A stretch of DNA of 39,968 bases from Craurococcus roseus (lineage in GTDB: Bacteria > Pseudomonadota > Alphaproteobacteria > Acetobacterales > Acetobacteraceae): contig NZ_BAAAFZ010000025.1 in assembly GCF_039523795.1 (NCBI RefSeq), positions 1 through 39,968 on the forward strand, read 5' to 3'. The notes under the pieces are model-generated. The model was not told where the DNA came from. It did no database searches and saw nothing but the letters and a program-made list of their open reading frames with translations. The position numbers and the translations under genes are program-made. Of this stretch, positions 10,881 through 18,171 are shown piece by piece (within the stretch, counting starts at the first letter, position 1; each line of letters begins with the position of its first letter).

Positions 10881-12056
10881 TTGAGCGCCACCACCATTGC
10901 CCCTCCCGGCATTGCCCCTCCCGGCGAGGCCGCGACCGCCGCCTCGCCGTTCCAGGCGCCCGTGCCCGCCGGCGCGCCCGCCCCGCCGCTGCGGTGGGAC
11001 GGCAGCGCGGGCCGCCTGGTCGGAATCGGCCTCGGCAACATGGTGCTGACGGTCCTGACCCTCGGGCTCTACCGCTTCTGGGGCACGGTGCGGATGCGCC
11101 GGCACCTTTGGGCGCACCAGGAGTTCCTCGGCGGCCGGCTCGAGTACGCCGGCACCGGCGGCGAGCTGTTCCTCGGCTTCCTCAAGGCCGTGCTCGTGAT
11201 CGGGCCGGTCCTGCTGGCGGTGTCGCTGGCGGAGCCGCTGCTCGCCGCCTTTCCGGTGGTCGCCTGGGCCTTCTTCGGCGCCAAGCTGGCCGCGCTCACC
11301 TTCTTCGTAGGCGTGGCCGCGCACGCGGCGCGGCGCTACGTCGCCAGCCGGACGCTCTGGCGCGGGCTGCGCTTCATGCTGGCCGGTTCGCCCTGGCGCT
11401 TCGGCTTCGTTTCCTCCGGTTGGACGGCGCTGGGCCTCCTCACCCTCGGCCTGGCGCATCCCTTCGCCGTGGCGGCGCAGGCGCGGTGGACGGTGGGCAG
11501 GCTCCACCTCGGCACCGCGCCGCTCGGCTTCGACGGGCGCGCGCGGGCGCTGCTGCGGCCGTGGCTGGCGGCGTGGGGCCTCACGGCGGCGTCCGGCCTC
11601 GCGCTCTGGCTGCTGTTCGGCGGCCGGGTCGCCGGAACCATCATCGAGCGCATGCCGCCCGACGCGATCGAGGACGGTTCGGCCGGCGCGGTGCGCTTCA
11701 CGGTGTACGCGATCGTGGCCGCCGCCTGCGCCCTGCCGGGGGTGCTGGTCGCCGGGCCCGTGTGGTCGGCGGCGGCCATGCGGTGGACCGCGGGGCACAC
11801 GCTGCTCGGCGGCGCGCGCTTCTCCATGCCGGGGGCGACGGGCTGGTCGGTGTTCCGCCTCCTGTTGGGCAACGCGCTGCTCTCCGTCGCCTCCTTCGGG
11901 CTGCTCCACCCCATGACCCTGGCGAGGAACGCCGCATTCCGCGCCCGCCACCTGCGGCTCGACCGGGCGCCCGACCTTTCGGCGGCGCGGCAAGCGGAGC
12001 GCGGCCCCGGCACCGGCGAAGGCGCGGCGGACCTGTTCGGCGCGAGCGCCTTCTGA
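10881..12056 (+). CDS. DUF898 (YjgN-like) membrane protein
   Basis: A 391-residue inner-membrane protein with the DUF898 signature GLGNMVLTVLTLGLYRFWGTV near residue 50, the FLGGRLEYAGTGGELFLGFL region, and repeated hydrophobic segments covering most of the chain. The DUF898 pattern recurs further on, near WTALGLLTLGLAHPFAVAAQ, suggesting two copies of the unit. The start is probably TTG 10881, with GAGGGG 9 bases upstream. The stop overlaps the start of the M48 protease gene (TGATG), a pairing of DUF898 with M48 proteases that recurs in proteobacteria and implies a shared membrane job. Function is unknown. The N-terminus carries a tandem IAPPG repeat. Confidence 0.85.
   Translation: MSATTIAPPGIAPPGEAATAASPFQAPVPAGAPAPPLRWDGSAGRLVGIGLGNMVLTVLTLGLYRFWGTVRMRRHLWAHQEFLGGRLEYAGTGGELFLGFLKAVLVIGPVLLAVSLAEPLLAAFPVVAWAFFGAKLAALTFFVGVAAHAARRYVASRTLWRGLRFMLAGSPWRFGFVSSGWTALGLLTLGLAHPFAVAAQARWTVGRLHLGTAPLGFDGRARALLRPWLAAWGLTAASGLALWLLFGGRVAGTIIERMPPDAIEDGSAGAVRFTVYAIVAAACALPGVLVAGPVWSAAAMRWTAGHTLLGGARFSMPGATGWSVFRLLLGNALLSVASFGLLHPMTLARNAAFRARHLRLDRAPDLSAARQAERGPGTGEGAADLFGASAF
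10896..10925 (+). repeat. Perfect 15-bp tandem duplication
   Basis: ATTGCCCCTCCCGGC occurs twice head to tail inside the 5' end of the DUF898 gene and encodes IAPPG twice. It lies in the disordered N-terminus and is likely a recent slippage event. Confidence 0.9.
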
Positions 12057-13723
12057 TGGCGGCGGCGGCGGAAGCGGCGCCCGCGGCCGTGGTGGAGGCC
12101 GAGGCGGAATACCACGACGGGCGGCAGGCCCGGCCGCTCTGGTTGCGCGCGCGCCTGACACCCGCCTCGCTCGAACTCCGCCGGGCGGGGGGCGAGGCGG
12201 TCGCGTCCTGGCCGGTGGCGGCGCTGCGTGTGGTTGACCGGGCAGGCGGCGCGCTGCGGCTGGCGCCGGACGGTTCCGACGCGCGGCTGCTCGTCTCGGA
12301 CGCCGCGCTGGTCGCGGCGCTGGAAGCGGCGCAACGGCCGCGCCGGCGGGCGGCGCTGCGGCGGCGTTTGCGGATGGCGGCGCTGGCGGCGGTGCTGGTG
12401 CCGGCCGGCGGGCTCGCGCTGTGGAAGGGCTGGCCGCCGGCGGCGGACGCCATCGCCCGCGCCGTGCCCGCGGACTGGGAGCGGTCCATCGGGGCCGCGA
12501 CCGCGGCGGCGTTCATCGGCGGCAAGCGCGTGTGCGACGCCCCGGCGGGCCAAGCGGCGCTGGACGCGCTCGCGGCGAAGCTCGCCGCGGCAGGCGGGGT
12601 TCCGGCGGCCGGCCTGCGCGTGCGGGTCCTCGACGACCCGGCCGTCAACGCCCTGGCCGCGCCCGGCGGCGAGGTCATCGTCTTCCGGGGCCTGTTGGAC
12701 CGGGCTGGATCGGCCGAGGAGCTGGCGGGCGTGCTGGCGCACGAGCTGGCGCACGTGAAGCACCGGCACGGGCTGCGCGGCGTGGCGCGGGTCGCGGGGC
12801 TGTTCGTGCTGACCGGCGCGCTCACCGGCGGTTCCGACGCGGTCGCGGCGGCGGCGGTCCTGGTCGGCCTGTCCTACAGCCGCGAGTTCGAGCGGGAGGC
12901 GGACGCGGACGGCGCGCGGATGCTGCGCGCGACCGGCATCGGCGCGGAGGGCCTGCAAGCCTTCTTCGCCCGGCTGGAACGGGACGGGCCGGGCGCTTCC
13001 GGGTCGCTTTGGGATTACGTCAGCACCCACCCGGCGGACGCCGACCGCATCGCGGCGCTGCGCGCGGAAGCGCGTCCGGCGGACCCGGCGCAGGCGATGC
13101 CGGCCGGGGAGTGGGCGGCGGTCAGGGCCATCTGCGGGGCGGCGCGGAAGGGCGAGCCGAAAGCCGGGTCGGCCAAATCGCAGCCGGCGGCGGGCCGGGC
13201 GGCGAGGCCGCGAACGCGCTCGCTCGGCACCTTCGCCGACTGGGAGGCATGGACCTACGAGGAGCGCGGCCGCGGGACCATGTGCTACGCCGTGGCCTAC
13301 CCCGTCCCCGCGCCGGGCGAGCGGCGGAGCCGCAAGACCATGCTCTGGCTGGCTCACCGGCCCTGGAACCGGATGAACGACATCAGCTTCGAGACCGACG
13401 TGGAGCCGCCGCCGGCCGGGGCCGCGATCAGGATCGAGTTCGGCGGGCGCGCCGCCGCGCTGCGGATGCGCCGCGGCGCCGCTTGGCCGCACGACACGGA
13501 GGCGCTCTCGGCCGCGCTCCGCGCCGCCGCGGCGGAGGGCGTCGCCGAGGCGACGGTCTCCTGGTCCGAAGCGGTGAAGGAGTACGGCGAGGCGCCGCGG
13601 CGGACCCACCGTTTTGGCCTCCGGGGCTTGGTGGAGGCGCACGCGGCCATCGGCGAGGCTTGCCAGGAGGCGCATGCGCCGGCCGCGCCCGCGACGACGG
13701 CCGCCGCCGCTTCGGCGCCCTGA
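12056..13723 (+). CDS. M48 metalloprotease with C-terminal IalB-like domain
   Basis: A 555-residue protein. Residues 1-90 form a small beta-rich N-terminal domain of the kind that precedes many M48 proteases next to DUF898 genes. A single hydrophobic segment follows at about 105-120. The M48 peptidase carries the zinc motif HELAH (229-233) and the third ligand in EREAD (E279), with the repeat STHPADADRI further on. After an Ala/Lys-rich linker, residues about 391-540 resemble the IalB (invasion-associated locus B) family: FADWEAWTYEERG, a Cys in MCYAVAYP, LWLAHRP, and the closing RFGLRGLVEAHAAIGEAC. The start overlaps the DUF898 stop by one base. The catalytic domain is certain; the IalB assignment is by eye. 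Confidence 0.88.
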   Translation: MAAAAEAAPAAVVEAEAEYHDGRQARPLWLRARLTPASLELRRAGGEAVASWPVAALRVVDRAGGALRLAPDGSDARLLVSDAALVAALEAAQRPRRRAALRRRLRMAALAAVLVPAGGLALWKGWPPAADAIARAVPADWERSIGAATAAAFIGGKRVCDAPAGQAALDALAAKLAAAGGVPAAGLRVRVLDDPAVNALAAPGGEVIVFRGLLDRAGSAEELAGVLAHELAHVKHRHGLRGVARVAGLFVLTGALTGGSDAVAAAAVLVGLSYSREFEREADADGARMLRATGIGAEGLQAFFARLERDGPGASGSLWDYVSTHPADADRIAALRAEARPADPAQAMPAGEWAAVRAICGAARKGEPKAGSAKSQPAAGRAARPRTRSLGTFADWEAWTYEERGRGTMCYAVAYPVPAPGERRSRKTMLWLAHRPWNRMNDISFETDVEPPPAGAAIRIEFGGRAAALRMRRGAAWPHDTEALSAALRAAAAEGVAEATVSWSEAVKEYGEAPRRTHRFGLRGLVEAHAAIGEACQEAHAPAAPATTAAAASAP

Positions 13724-13810
13724 AGACGGGCGCGGCGCCGTCCGGAACCGGGGGCCGCGTCGCGGGTTTGGGCACAGCCGTATGTACCCGGTTGGAACGC
13801 CGCCGAGCCC

Positions 13811-14932
13811 ATGCCCCTGGACGACCCCGCCGCCCTCGACGACGCCGCCGACGCCCTCCCGCCCGGCGTGGTGGACGCCAAGGAAGCGGCCGCCGAGGCG
13901 GGGTTGCGCTACGTTTCGGACGAAAGGCCTGGCATCACGCGGCGGCGCTCCGGCTCGGGCTTCGCCTACCGGACGCCGGACGGCAAGCCGGTGCGCGACA
14001 AAGCGACCTTGGAGCGCATCCGGTCGCTGGCCATCCCGCCCGCCTACCGCGACGTGTGGATCTGCCCCCACGCCAACGGCCACATCCAGGCGACCGGGCG
14101 CGACGACAAGGGCCGCAAGCAGTACCGCTACCACCCGCGCTGGCGTGAGGTGCGCGACGCGGCGAAGTTCGACCACATGATGGAGTTCGCCGCCGCCCTG
14201 CCGGCCATCCGCGCGCGCGTGGACGCCGACATGAGGAAGCCCGGGATGCCGCGGGAGAAAGTGCTGGCGACGGTGGTGCACCTGCTGGAGACCACCCTCA
14301 TCCGCGTCGGCAACGACGACTACGCCAAGCAGAACGGCTCCTTCGGCCTCACCACCCTCAAGAACCGCCATGTGGAGGTGGACGGCTCGGAGCTGCGCTT
14401 CTCCTTCAAGGGCAAGAGCGGCAAGACCTGGAAGCTCGGCCTCAAGGACCGCCGCGTGGCGCGCATCGTGCGCCAAAGCCAGGAGCTGCCCGGCCAGGAG
14501 CTGTTCCAGTACGTGGACGCGGACGGCGAGCTGCGGGACGTGACCTCGGACGACGTGAACGAGTACCTGCGCGAGATCGCGGGCGCCGACGTCACGGCCA
14601 AGGACTTCCGCACCTGGGCCGGCACGGTGCTGGCGGCGCTGGCCCTGCAAGAAGCCGAGCGCTTCAACACGGCGGCGGCGGCCAAGCGCAACATCCGCGC
14701 GGCGATCGAGGCGGTGGCGGCGCGGCTGGGCAACACGCCCACCGTCTGCCGCAAGTGCTACGTCCACCCGGAGATCTTCGACTGCTACCTGGACGAGGCG
14801 CTGGTGCTGGAGATCGCGGCGGAGGCGGAGGCGGCGAGCGACTCCGGCACGTTGCGGCCGGACGAGGCGGCGGTGCTGGCGCTGCTGCAACAGCGGCTCA
14901 AGCGGATGGGGAGGGAAAAGGAAGCGGCGTAG
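13811..14932 (+). CDS. Type IB DNA topoisomerase (bacterial, poxvirus-like)
   Basis: A 373-residue eukaryote/poxvirus-type topoisomerase that relaxes supercoils through a 3'-phosphotyrosyl intermediate. The N-terminal domain contains YRTPDGKPVRD and IPPAYRDVWICPHANGHIQA. The catalytic domain contains LIRVGNDDYAKQNGSFGLTT (an active-site Arg) and KDFRTWAGTVLA (an Arg of the pentad). The nucleophile is Tyr317 in CRKCYVHPEI. Length fits the bacterial family. The N-terminal 30 residues are Asp/Ala-rich. It follows the M48 gene by 87 bases and is probably separately expressed. Identification is confident; no specific cellular role is visible from context. Confidence 0.94.
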   Translation: MPLDDPAALDDAADALPPGVVDAKEAAAEAGLRYVSDERPGITRRRSGSGFAYRTPDGKPVRDKATLERIRSLAIPPAYRDVWICPHANGHIQATGRDDKGRKQYRYHPRWREVRDAAKFDHMMEFAAALPAIRARVDADMRKPGMPREKVLATVVHLLETTLIRVGNDDYAKQNGSFGLTTLKNRHVEVDGSELRFSFKGKSGKTWKLGLKDRRVARIVRQSQELPGQELFQYVDADGELRDVTSDDVNEYLREIAGADVTAKDFRTWAGTVLAALALQEAERFNTAAAAKRNIRAAIEAVAARLGNTPTVCRKCYVHPEIFDCYLDEALVLEIAAEAEAASDSGTLRPDEAAVLALLQQRLKRMGREKEAA

Positions 14933-15037
14933 GGCGGCGCCTCCGTCCCTTGCCGCGCCGCCATCCTGGCGCCCTTCCACCCCACCGGCCGCGTGGCCCT
15001 TATCCGGGCGGGCCGGCGGCGTCCGGTGCGCGCCCCT

Positions 15038-15601
15038 CTACCGCGCCGCGGGCGGTTCGGGCGCGTCGGCCCGCGCGGCGGGCGCGCGTTCGAGGGCGGC
15101 CACGACCTGTTCGACGGTTTCGCGCACCGCGACGTCGTTGTTGAAGCGGAGGCCCGCCATCACGACGGCGGCGCGTGCGCCCGCCGCGTGCTGCTCGTAG
15201 GGCTCGCGCACGAGGACGACGCGGTCGGCCGCGAGGTAGGTGCGCGCGTCGCGGAGGTCGGTCAGCGCGACCAGCCGCTGCCCGGCCGCGGCCAAGCGGC
15301 GCGCGACGGCCTCCACCGATTCGACCGTCCGCTGCTGCACGTAGGCGGTGGTGTCGATGACCGTGTAGCCCTCGGCCCGCGCCACGCGCACCACCTGCCC
15401 GGCGGCGACCCGCACCGGGGCGCGGCCTTCCGTGGGGATGACCTGGATGAAGGCGTTCGGCGCCGGGCCGTTCTGCGCCTGGGCCGTGGCGACGGAGGCG
15501 AGCGCGGCGGCGCAGGCGGCCACGGAGAGGGCGCGCAGGAAAGCCTTTGGGGGATCGGGCGGAAGGGACAGTCGACTCTCGAACGTTGACGGGTGAAGCA
15601 T
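15038..15601 (-). CDS. Secreted hypothetical protein
   Basis: A 187-residue protein with a signal peptide (hydrophobic AFLRALSVAACAAALASVATAQA after an extended n-region). The mature part is alpha/beta-like, with VRVARAEGYTVIDTTAYVQQ and RTYLAADRVVLVREPYEQ, and ends in an Ala/Pro/Glu-rich tail. No family is recognised. The start is uncertain: AGGAGGT directly abuts ATG 15601, too close for normal initiation, and TTG 15625 would place that sequence inside the gene. It diverges from the LysE-family gene across an intergenic region with two inverted repeats. Confidence 0.65.
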   Translation of the reverse strand: MLHPSTFESRLSLPPDPPKAFLRALSVAACAAALASVATAQAQNGPAPNAFIQVIPTEGRAPVRVAAGQVVRVARAEGYTVIDTTAYVQQRTVESVEAVARRLAAAGQRLVALTDLRDARTYLAADRVVLVREPYEQHAAGARAAVVMAGLRFNNDVAVRETVEQVVAALERAPAARADAPEPPAAR

Positions 15602-15608
15602 ACCTCCT

Positions 15609-15632
15609 TTTCCGAATGGAAACAAGCGCTTG
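15609..15632. promoter_or_regulatory. Two adjacent inverted repeats in a divergent promoter region
   Basis: TTTCC-GAAT-GGAAA (15609-15622) is immediately followed by the 10-bp palindrome CAAGCGCTTG (15623-15632). Both lie between the divergent secreted-protein and LysE-family genes, next to a ribosome-binding site, and could be operators. No known regulator consensus is matched. Confidence 0.35.
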
Positions 15633-15722
15633 CAGCACTCCGGGGCGCCCGCGCGCCGCGGCGGAACGCACGGGGGCGGTTCGGCGCGTGGCGCCGCTGC
15701 GGCGGCGCTTTAGGGTGCGTGC

Positions 15723-16364
15723 ATGCCCGTGGACCCGCACCTCCTCCTCGCCTACCTCGCGGCCTGCGCCGTGCTGATCCTGACGCCCGGCCCGGACATG
15801 CTGTTCGTGATCGCGCAAACGCTACGAGGTGGGGCGGCGCGCGGCTGGGCGGCGGCGCTGGGCATCTTCGTCGGCACCTTCGGGCACGTGGCGCTCGCCG
15901 CGATCGGCCTCGCGGCGGTGCTCGCGGCGTCGCCGGGGCTGTTCCTCGCCGTGCGGGTGGCCGGGGCGGCTTACCTCATCTGGCTCGGCGTCAACTGCCT
16001 GCGCGCGGCATTGCGGACGGACGGCGGCGCGGCGGCGCCGGATACCGCGGTCGGCGGCGCGCCCTTGGGCCGCGGCGCCGCCTTCCGGCAGGGCATGGCG
16101 ACGAACCTGCTGAACCCGAAGGTGGCGCTGTTCTTCCTGGCCTTCCTGCCGCAATTCGTGGCGCCGGACCGGGCACCGGCTTGGTTGCAGATGCTCTTGC
16201 TCGGGCCGCTCCTGCCCTTGTTCGCCCTGCCCTTCTTCGGCGCGCTGATCGCGGCGGCGGGGCGCGCGGCTTCGGCCCTCGCCAGGGTGCGGCGGTGGCT
16301 CGACGCGGCGGCGGGGGCGGTGTTCGTGGGCTTAGGCGTGCGGGTGCTGCTCGCCCCGCGCTAG
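15723..16364 (+). CDS. LysE/RhtB family exporter
   Basis: A 213-residue inner-membrane protein with about six hydrophobic segments. It shows the family hallmark LTPGPDMLFVIAQTLRGG (about residues 21-38), then GIFVGTFGHVALAAIGLAAV, and the second hallmark GMATNLLNPKVALFFLAFLPQF. The family exports amino acids and related small molecules. The substrate cannot be assigned, and the neighbouring genes give no hint. ATG 15723 gives the canonical N-terminus. Length is normal for the family. Confidence 0.92.
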   Translation: MPVDPHLLLAYLAACAVLILTPGPDMLFVIAQTLRGGAARGWAAALGIFVGTFGHVALAAIGLAAVLAASPGLFLAVRVAGAAYLIWLGVNCLRAALRTDGGAAAPDTAVGGAPLGRGAAFRQGMATNLLNPKVALFFLAFLPQFVAPDRAPAWLQMLLLGPLLPLFALPFFGALIAAAGRAASALARVRRWLDAAAGAVFVGLGVRVLLAPR

Positions 16365-16387
16365 GCTCGCCCGACCCTGCGGCGGCG

Positions 16388-17221
16388 TCACCGCGCGCCG
16401 CGGTCCAGACCCTTGGCGCTGTCGAGGCCCTTGGCGTCGTCCAGCCCCTTCGCGTCGGCCAGCCGCGCATTGGTGAAGGTGGCCTCCGCCACGTCCGCGC
16501 CGGACAGGTCGGCGCCGGCGAGGTTCGCGCCCGTCAGGTCCGCCCTGGCCAGGCTCGCCCCCGCCAGGGTCGCGCCGCGCAGATCGGCGAAGCGCAGCAC
16601 CGCGCGGCCGAGGTCGGCGCCGCGCAGGTCGGCGTCCGCCAGCCGGGCGAAGGGCAGCTCGGCGCGGATCAGGCCCATGGACTGGTTCCGCATGTCGGCG
16701 CCCATCCGCACGCCGGAGAGGTTGGCGCCCGTCAGGTCGGCGTGGCCGAGGCGCCCCTGCACGCGCGCCCCGGAAAGGTTGGCCCGCGCGAAGATCGGCG
16801 CCTCGCGGGTCGAGGTCTCCAGGCCCGTCGAGGTGACGAGGCTTTGCAGGTTGGCGCCAAAGAGATCTGCGCCGGTGAAGTTCGCCCGGATCAGCCAGGT
16901 CACGACGAGGTTGGCGCGGCGGAGCTTGGCGCCGGAAAGGTCGGCGTCCTGCAGCTTGGCCGCGTGCAGATTCGCGTCGGACAGGTCGGCGCCGACCAGC
17001 CGCGCGCCCGTGAAGTCGAGCCCGCTGAGGTCGAGGCCGCGCAGCGTCCGGCCCCCGAGGTCGGCGGGGCGGCCTGCGCGGGCCGCGCCGGCGAGCAGGG
17101 CGGACACCTCCTCGCGGGAAAGGTCCTCGGCGCGGGCTGCCGTCGCCGCCGCGAGCGCCGGCGGCAGAGCAGCGAGCGCGCAGGCGGCCAACCGCAGCCA
17201 AAGCAACAGCGCTCCGCGCAT
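16388..17221 (-). CDS. Secreted pentapeptide-repeat protein
   Basis: A 277-residue protein with a signal peptide (residues 1-31, cleaved near ARA), then tandem A(D/N)LXX pentapeptide repeats from about residue 55 to 260, such as GLDLSGLDFTGARLVGADLS and ADLRGADLGRAVLRFADLRG. These repeats fold into a right-handed quadrilateral beta-helix. A short interruption at about 115-145 (VTSTGLETSTREAP) breaks the helix. The C-terminus carries three AKGLD repeats. ATG 17221 is preceded by GGAGGAG. The signal peptide implies a periplasmic or exported role, unlike the cytoplasmic gyrase-protecting members. Function is unknown. Confidence 0.88.
   Translation of the reverse strand: MRGALLLWLRLAACALAALPPALAAATAARAEDLSREEVSALLAGAARAGRPADLGGRTLRGLDLSGLDFTGARLVGADLSDANLHAAKLQDADLSGAKLRRANLVVTWLIRANFTGADLFGANLQSLVTSTGLETSTREAPIFARANLSGARVQGRLGHADLTGANLSGVRMGADMRNQSMGLIRAELPFARLADADLRGADLGRAVLRFADLRGATLAGASLARADLTGANLAGADLSGADVAEATFTNARLADAKGLDDAKGLDSAKGLDRGAR
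16405..16458 (-). repeat. Three 18-bp tandem repeats encoding AKGLD
   Basis: Units 16405-16422, 16423-16440 and 16441-16458 are imperfect 18-bp copies at the 3' end of the pentapeptide-repeat gene. They encode (D)xAKGL three times. Confidence 0.8.
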
Positions 17222-17334
17222 CGTCGTCTCCTCCCCAACGCCCGGCACAGCCTGGAGGCGGGCGGGCGCGACGGCAGACCCCGGAGCGGAGGCATGGGCG
17301 CTTTCCGCGCCCCTCGCAACTCCGGCGCGGGGAC

Positions 17335-18171
17335 TCAGCCGCCCGGCGCCGCCACCATCCGCACCGCCCGCCGCAGCGCCCCCACCGGGTCGCGCCCGCC
17401 GCCCGCCGCCACCAGGGCGACGTGGCCGCCCGGGTCCACGCTCTGCCGCGCGCCGGGGAGCAGGGCCGAGGACACCGCCACCAGCCCGTCGTTCGGCCCG
17501 GCCTGCCGCTCCAGCCAACGAGTCACGATGCCGTAGGCGCGGTCCCGGCCGATGCCGCCCAGCGCGGCGGCGTCCAGGCGCGTCGCGGCCGTCACCACCG
17601 GCACCCGCCGCAGCAGGTCGGCGACGGCGTTGGCGTGGGCGCGCATCCAGGCGGCGCGGACGGGCGTGGTGAGGTCGCGCAAGCCCTCACCGTCGCCGAT
17701 GCGGAGCGCGCGGAAGCCCAGGCGCGCCAGCCCGTGCAGCGGGCGCGAGCCGGCGACCGCGTCGGCTACCGGCGAGCCGAAGAAGGGCGACTGGAAGGCG
17801 ACGAAGCCGGCGCAGCGCGCCGCCGCGGCCGGGTCGAGCAAAGCCGCCAGCGCTTCCAGCCCGCCCTTGCTGTGGGCGATGATCAGCGCCGGGCGTTCGG
17901 AGGCGAGCAGCGCCGCGCGGATGCGCGCCGCGTTGGCGGCGACCGAGGCCGCGGTCGGCGCGCGCACCACCTCCGGCGCCGCGCCCACCGCGCGCAGCCA
18001 GTCCTGCTGCGCCCACATGTAGTCGATCCCGACGCGGCGGAGCGCGGCGGTCGTGTCGCCGAGCAGGCCGTACGCCACCAGCACGCGCCGGCCGGCGAGC
18101 CACGCGGCGAGCGGCGCGTCCTCGGGCGCGACCGCGGCGGCGGGGCGGCGGCGGGGACGGGGGCGGATCAC
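17335..18171 (-). CDS. Lipase-like alpha/beta hydrolase
   Basis: A 278-residue protein without a signal peptide. The nucleophile elbow is AHSKGG in ALIIAHSKGGLEALAAL. The acid is probably the Asp in GPNDGLVAVSSALLPG and the base the His in PGGHVALV, an order typical of triacylglycerol lipase-like hydrolases. The oxyanion region is in LVAYGLLGDT near residue 35. GTG 18171 overlaps the Xaa-Pro aminopeptidase stop in a GTGA junction, so the two genes are translationally coupled. The frame continues further upstream but only as antisense-type filler inside the peptidase gene. Substrate is unknown. Confidence 0.8.
   Translation of the reverse strand: MIRPRPRRRPAAAVAPEDAPLAAWLAGRRVLVAYGLLGDTTAALRRVGIDYMWAQQDWLRAVGAAPEVVRAPTAASVAANAARIRAALLASERPALIIAHSKGGLEALAALLDPAAAARCAGFVAFQSPFFGSPVADAVAGSRPLHGLARLGFRALRIGDGEGLRDLTTPVRAAWMRAHANAVADLLRRVPVVTAATRLDAAALGGIGRDRAYGIVTRWLERQAGPNDGLVAVSSALLPGARQSVDPGGHVALVAAGGGRDPVGALRRAVRMVAAPGG

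Noticed and set aside
11336..14980. Minus-strand frame of over 1200 codons
   Set aside because: It lies antisense to DUF898, M48 and topoisomerase genes, which have clear domains; long antisense frames are expected at this GC content.
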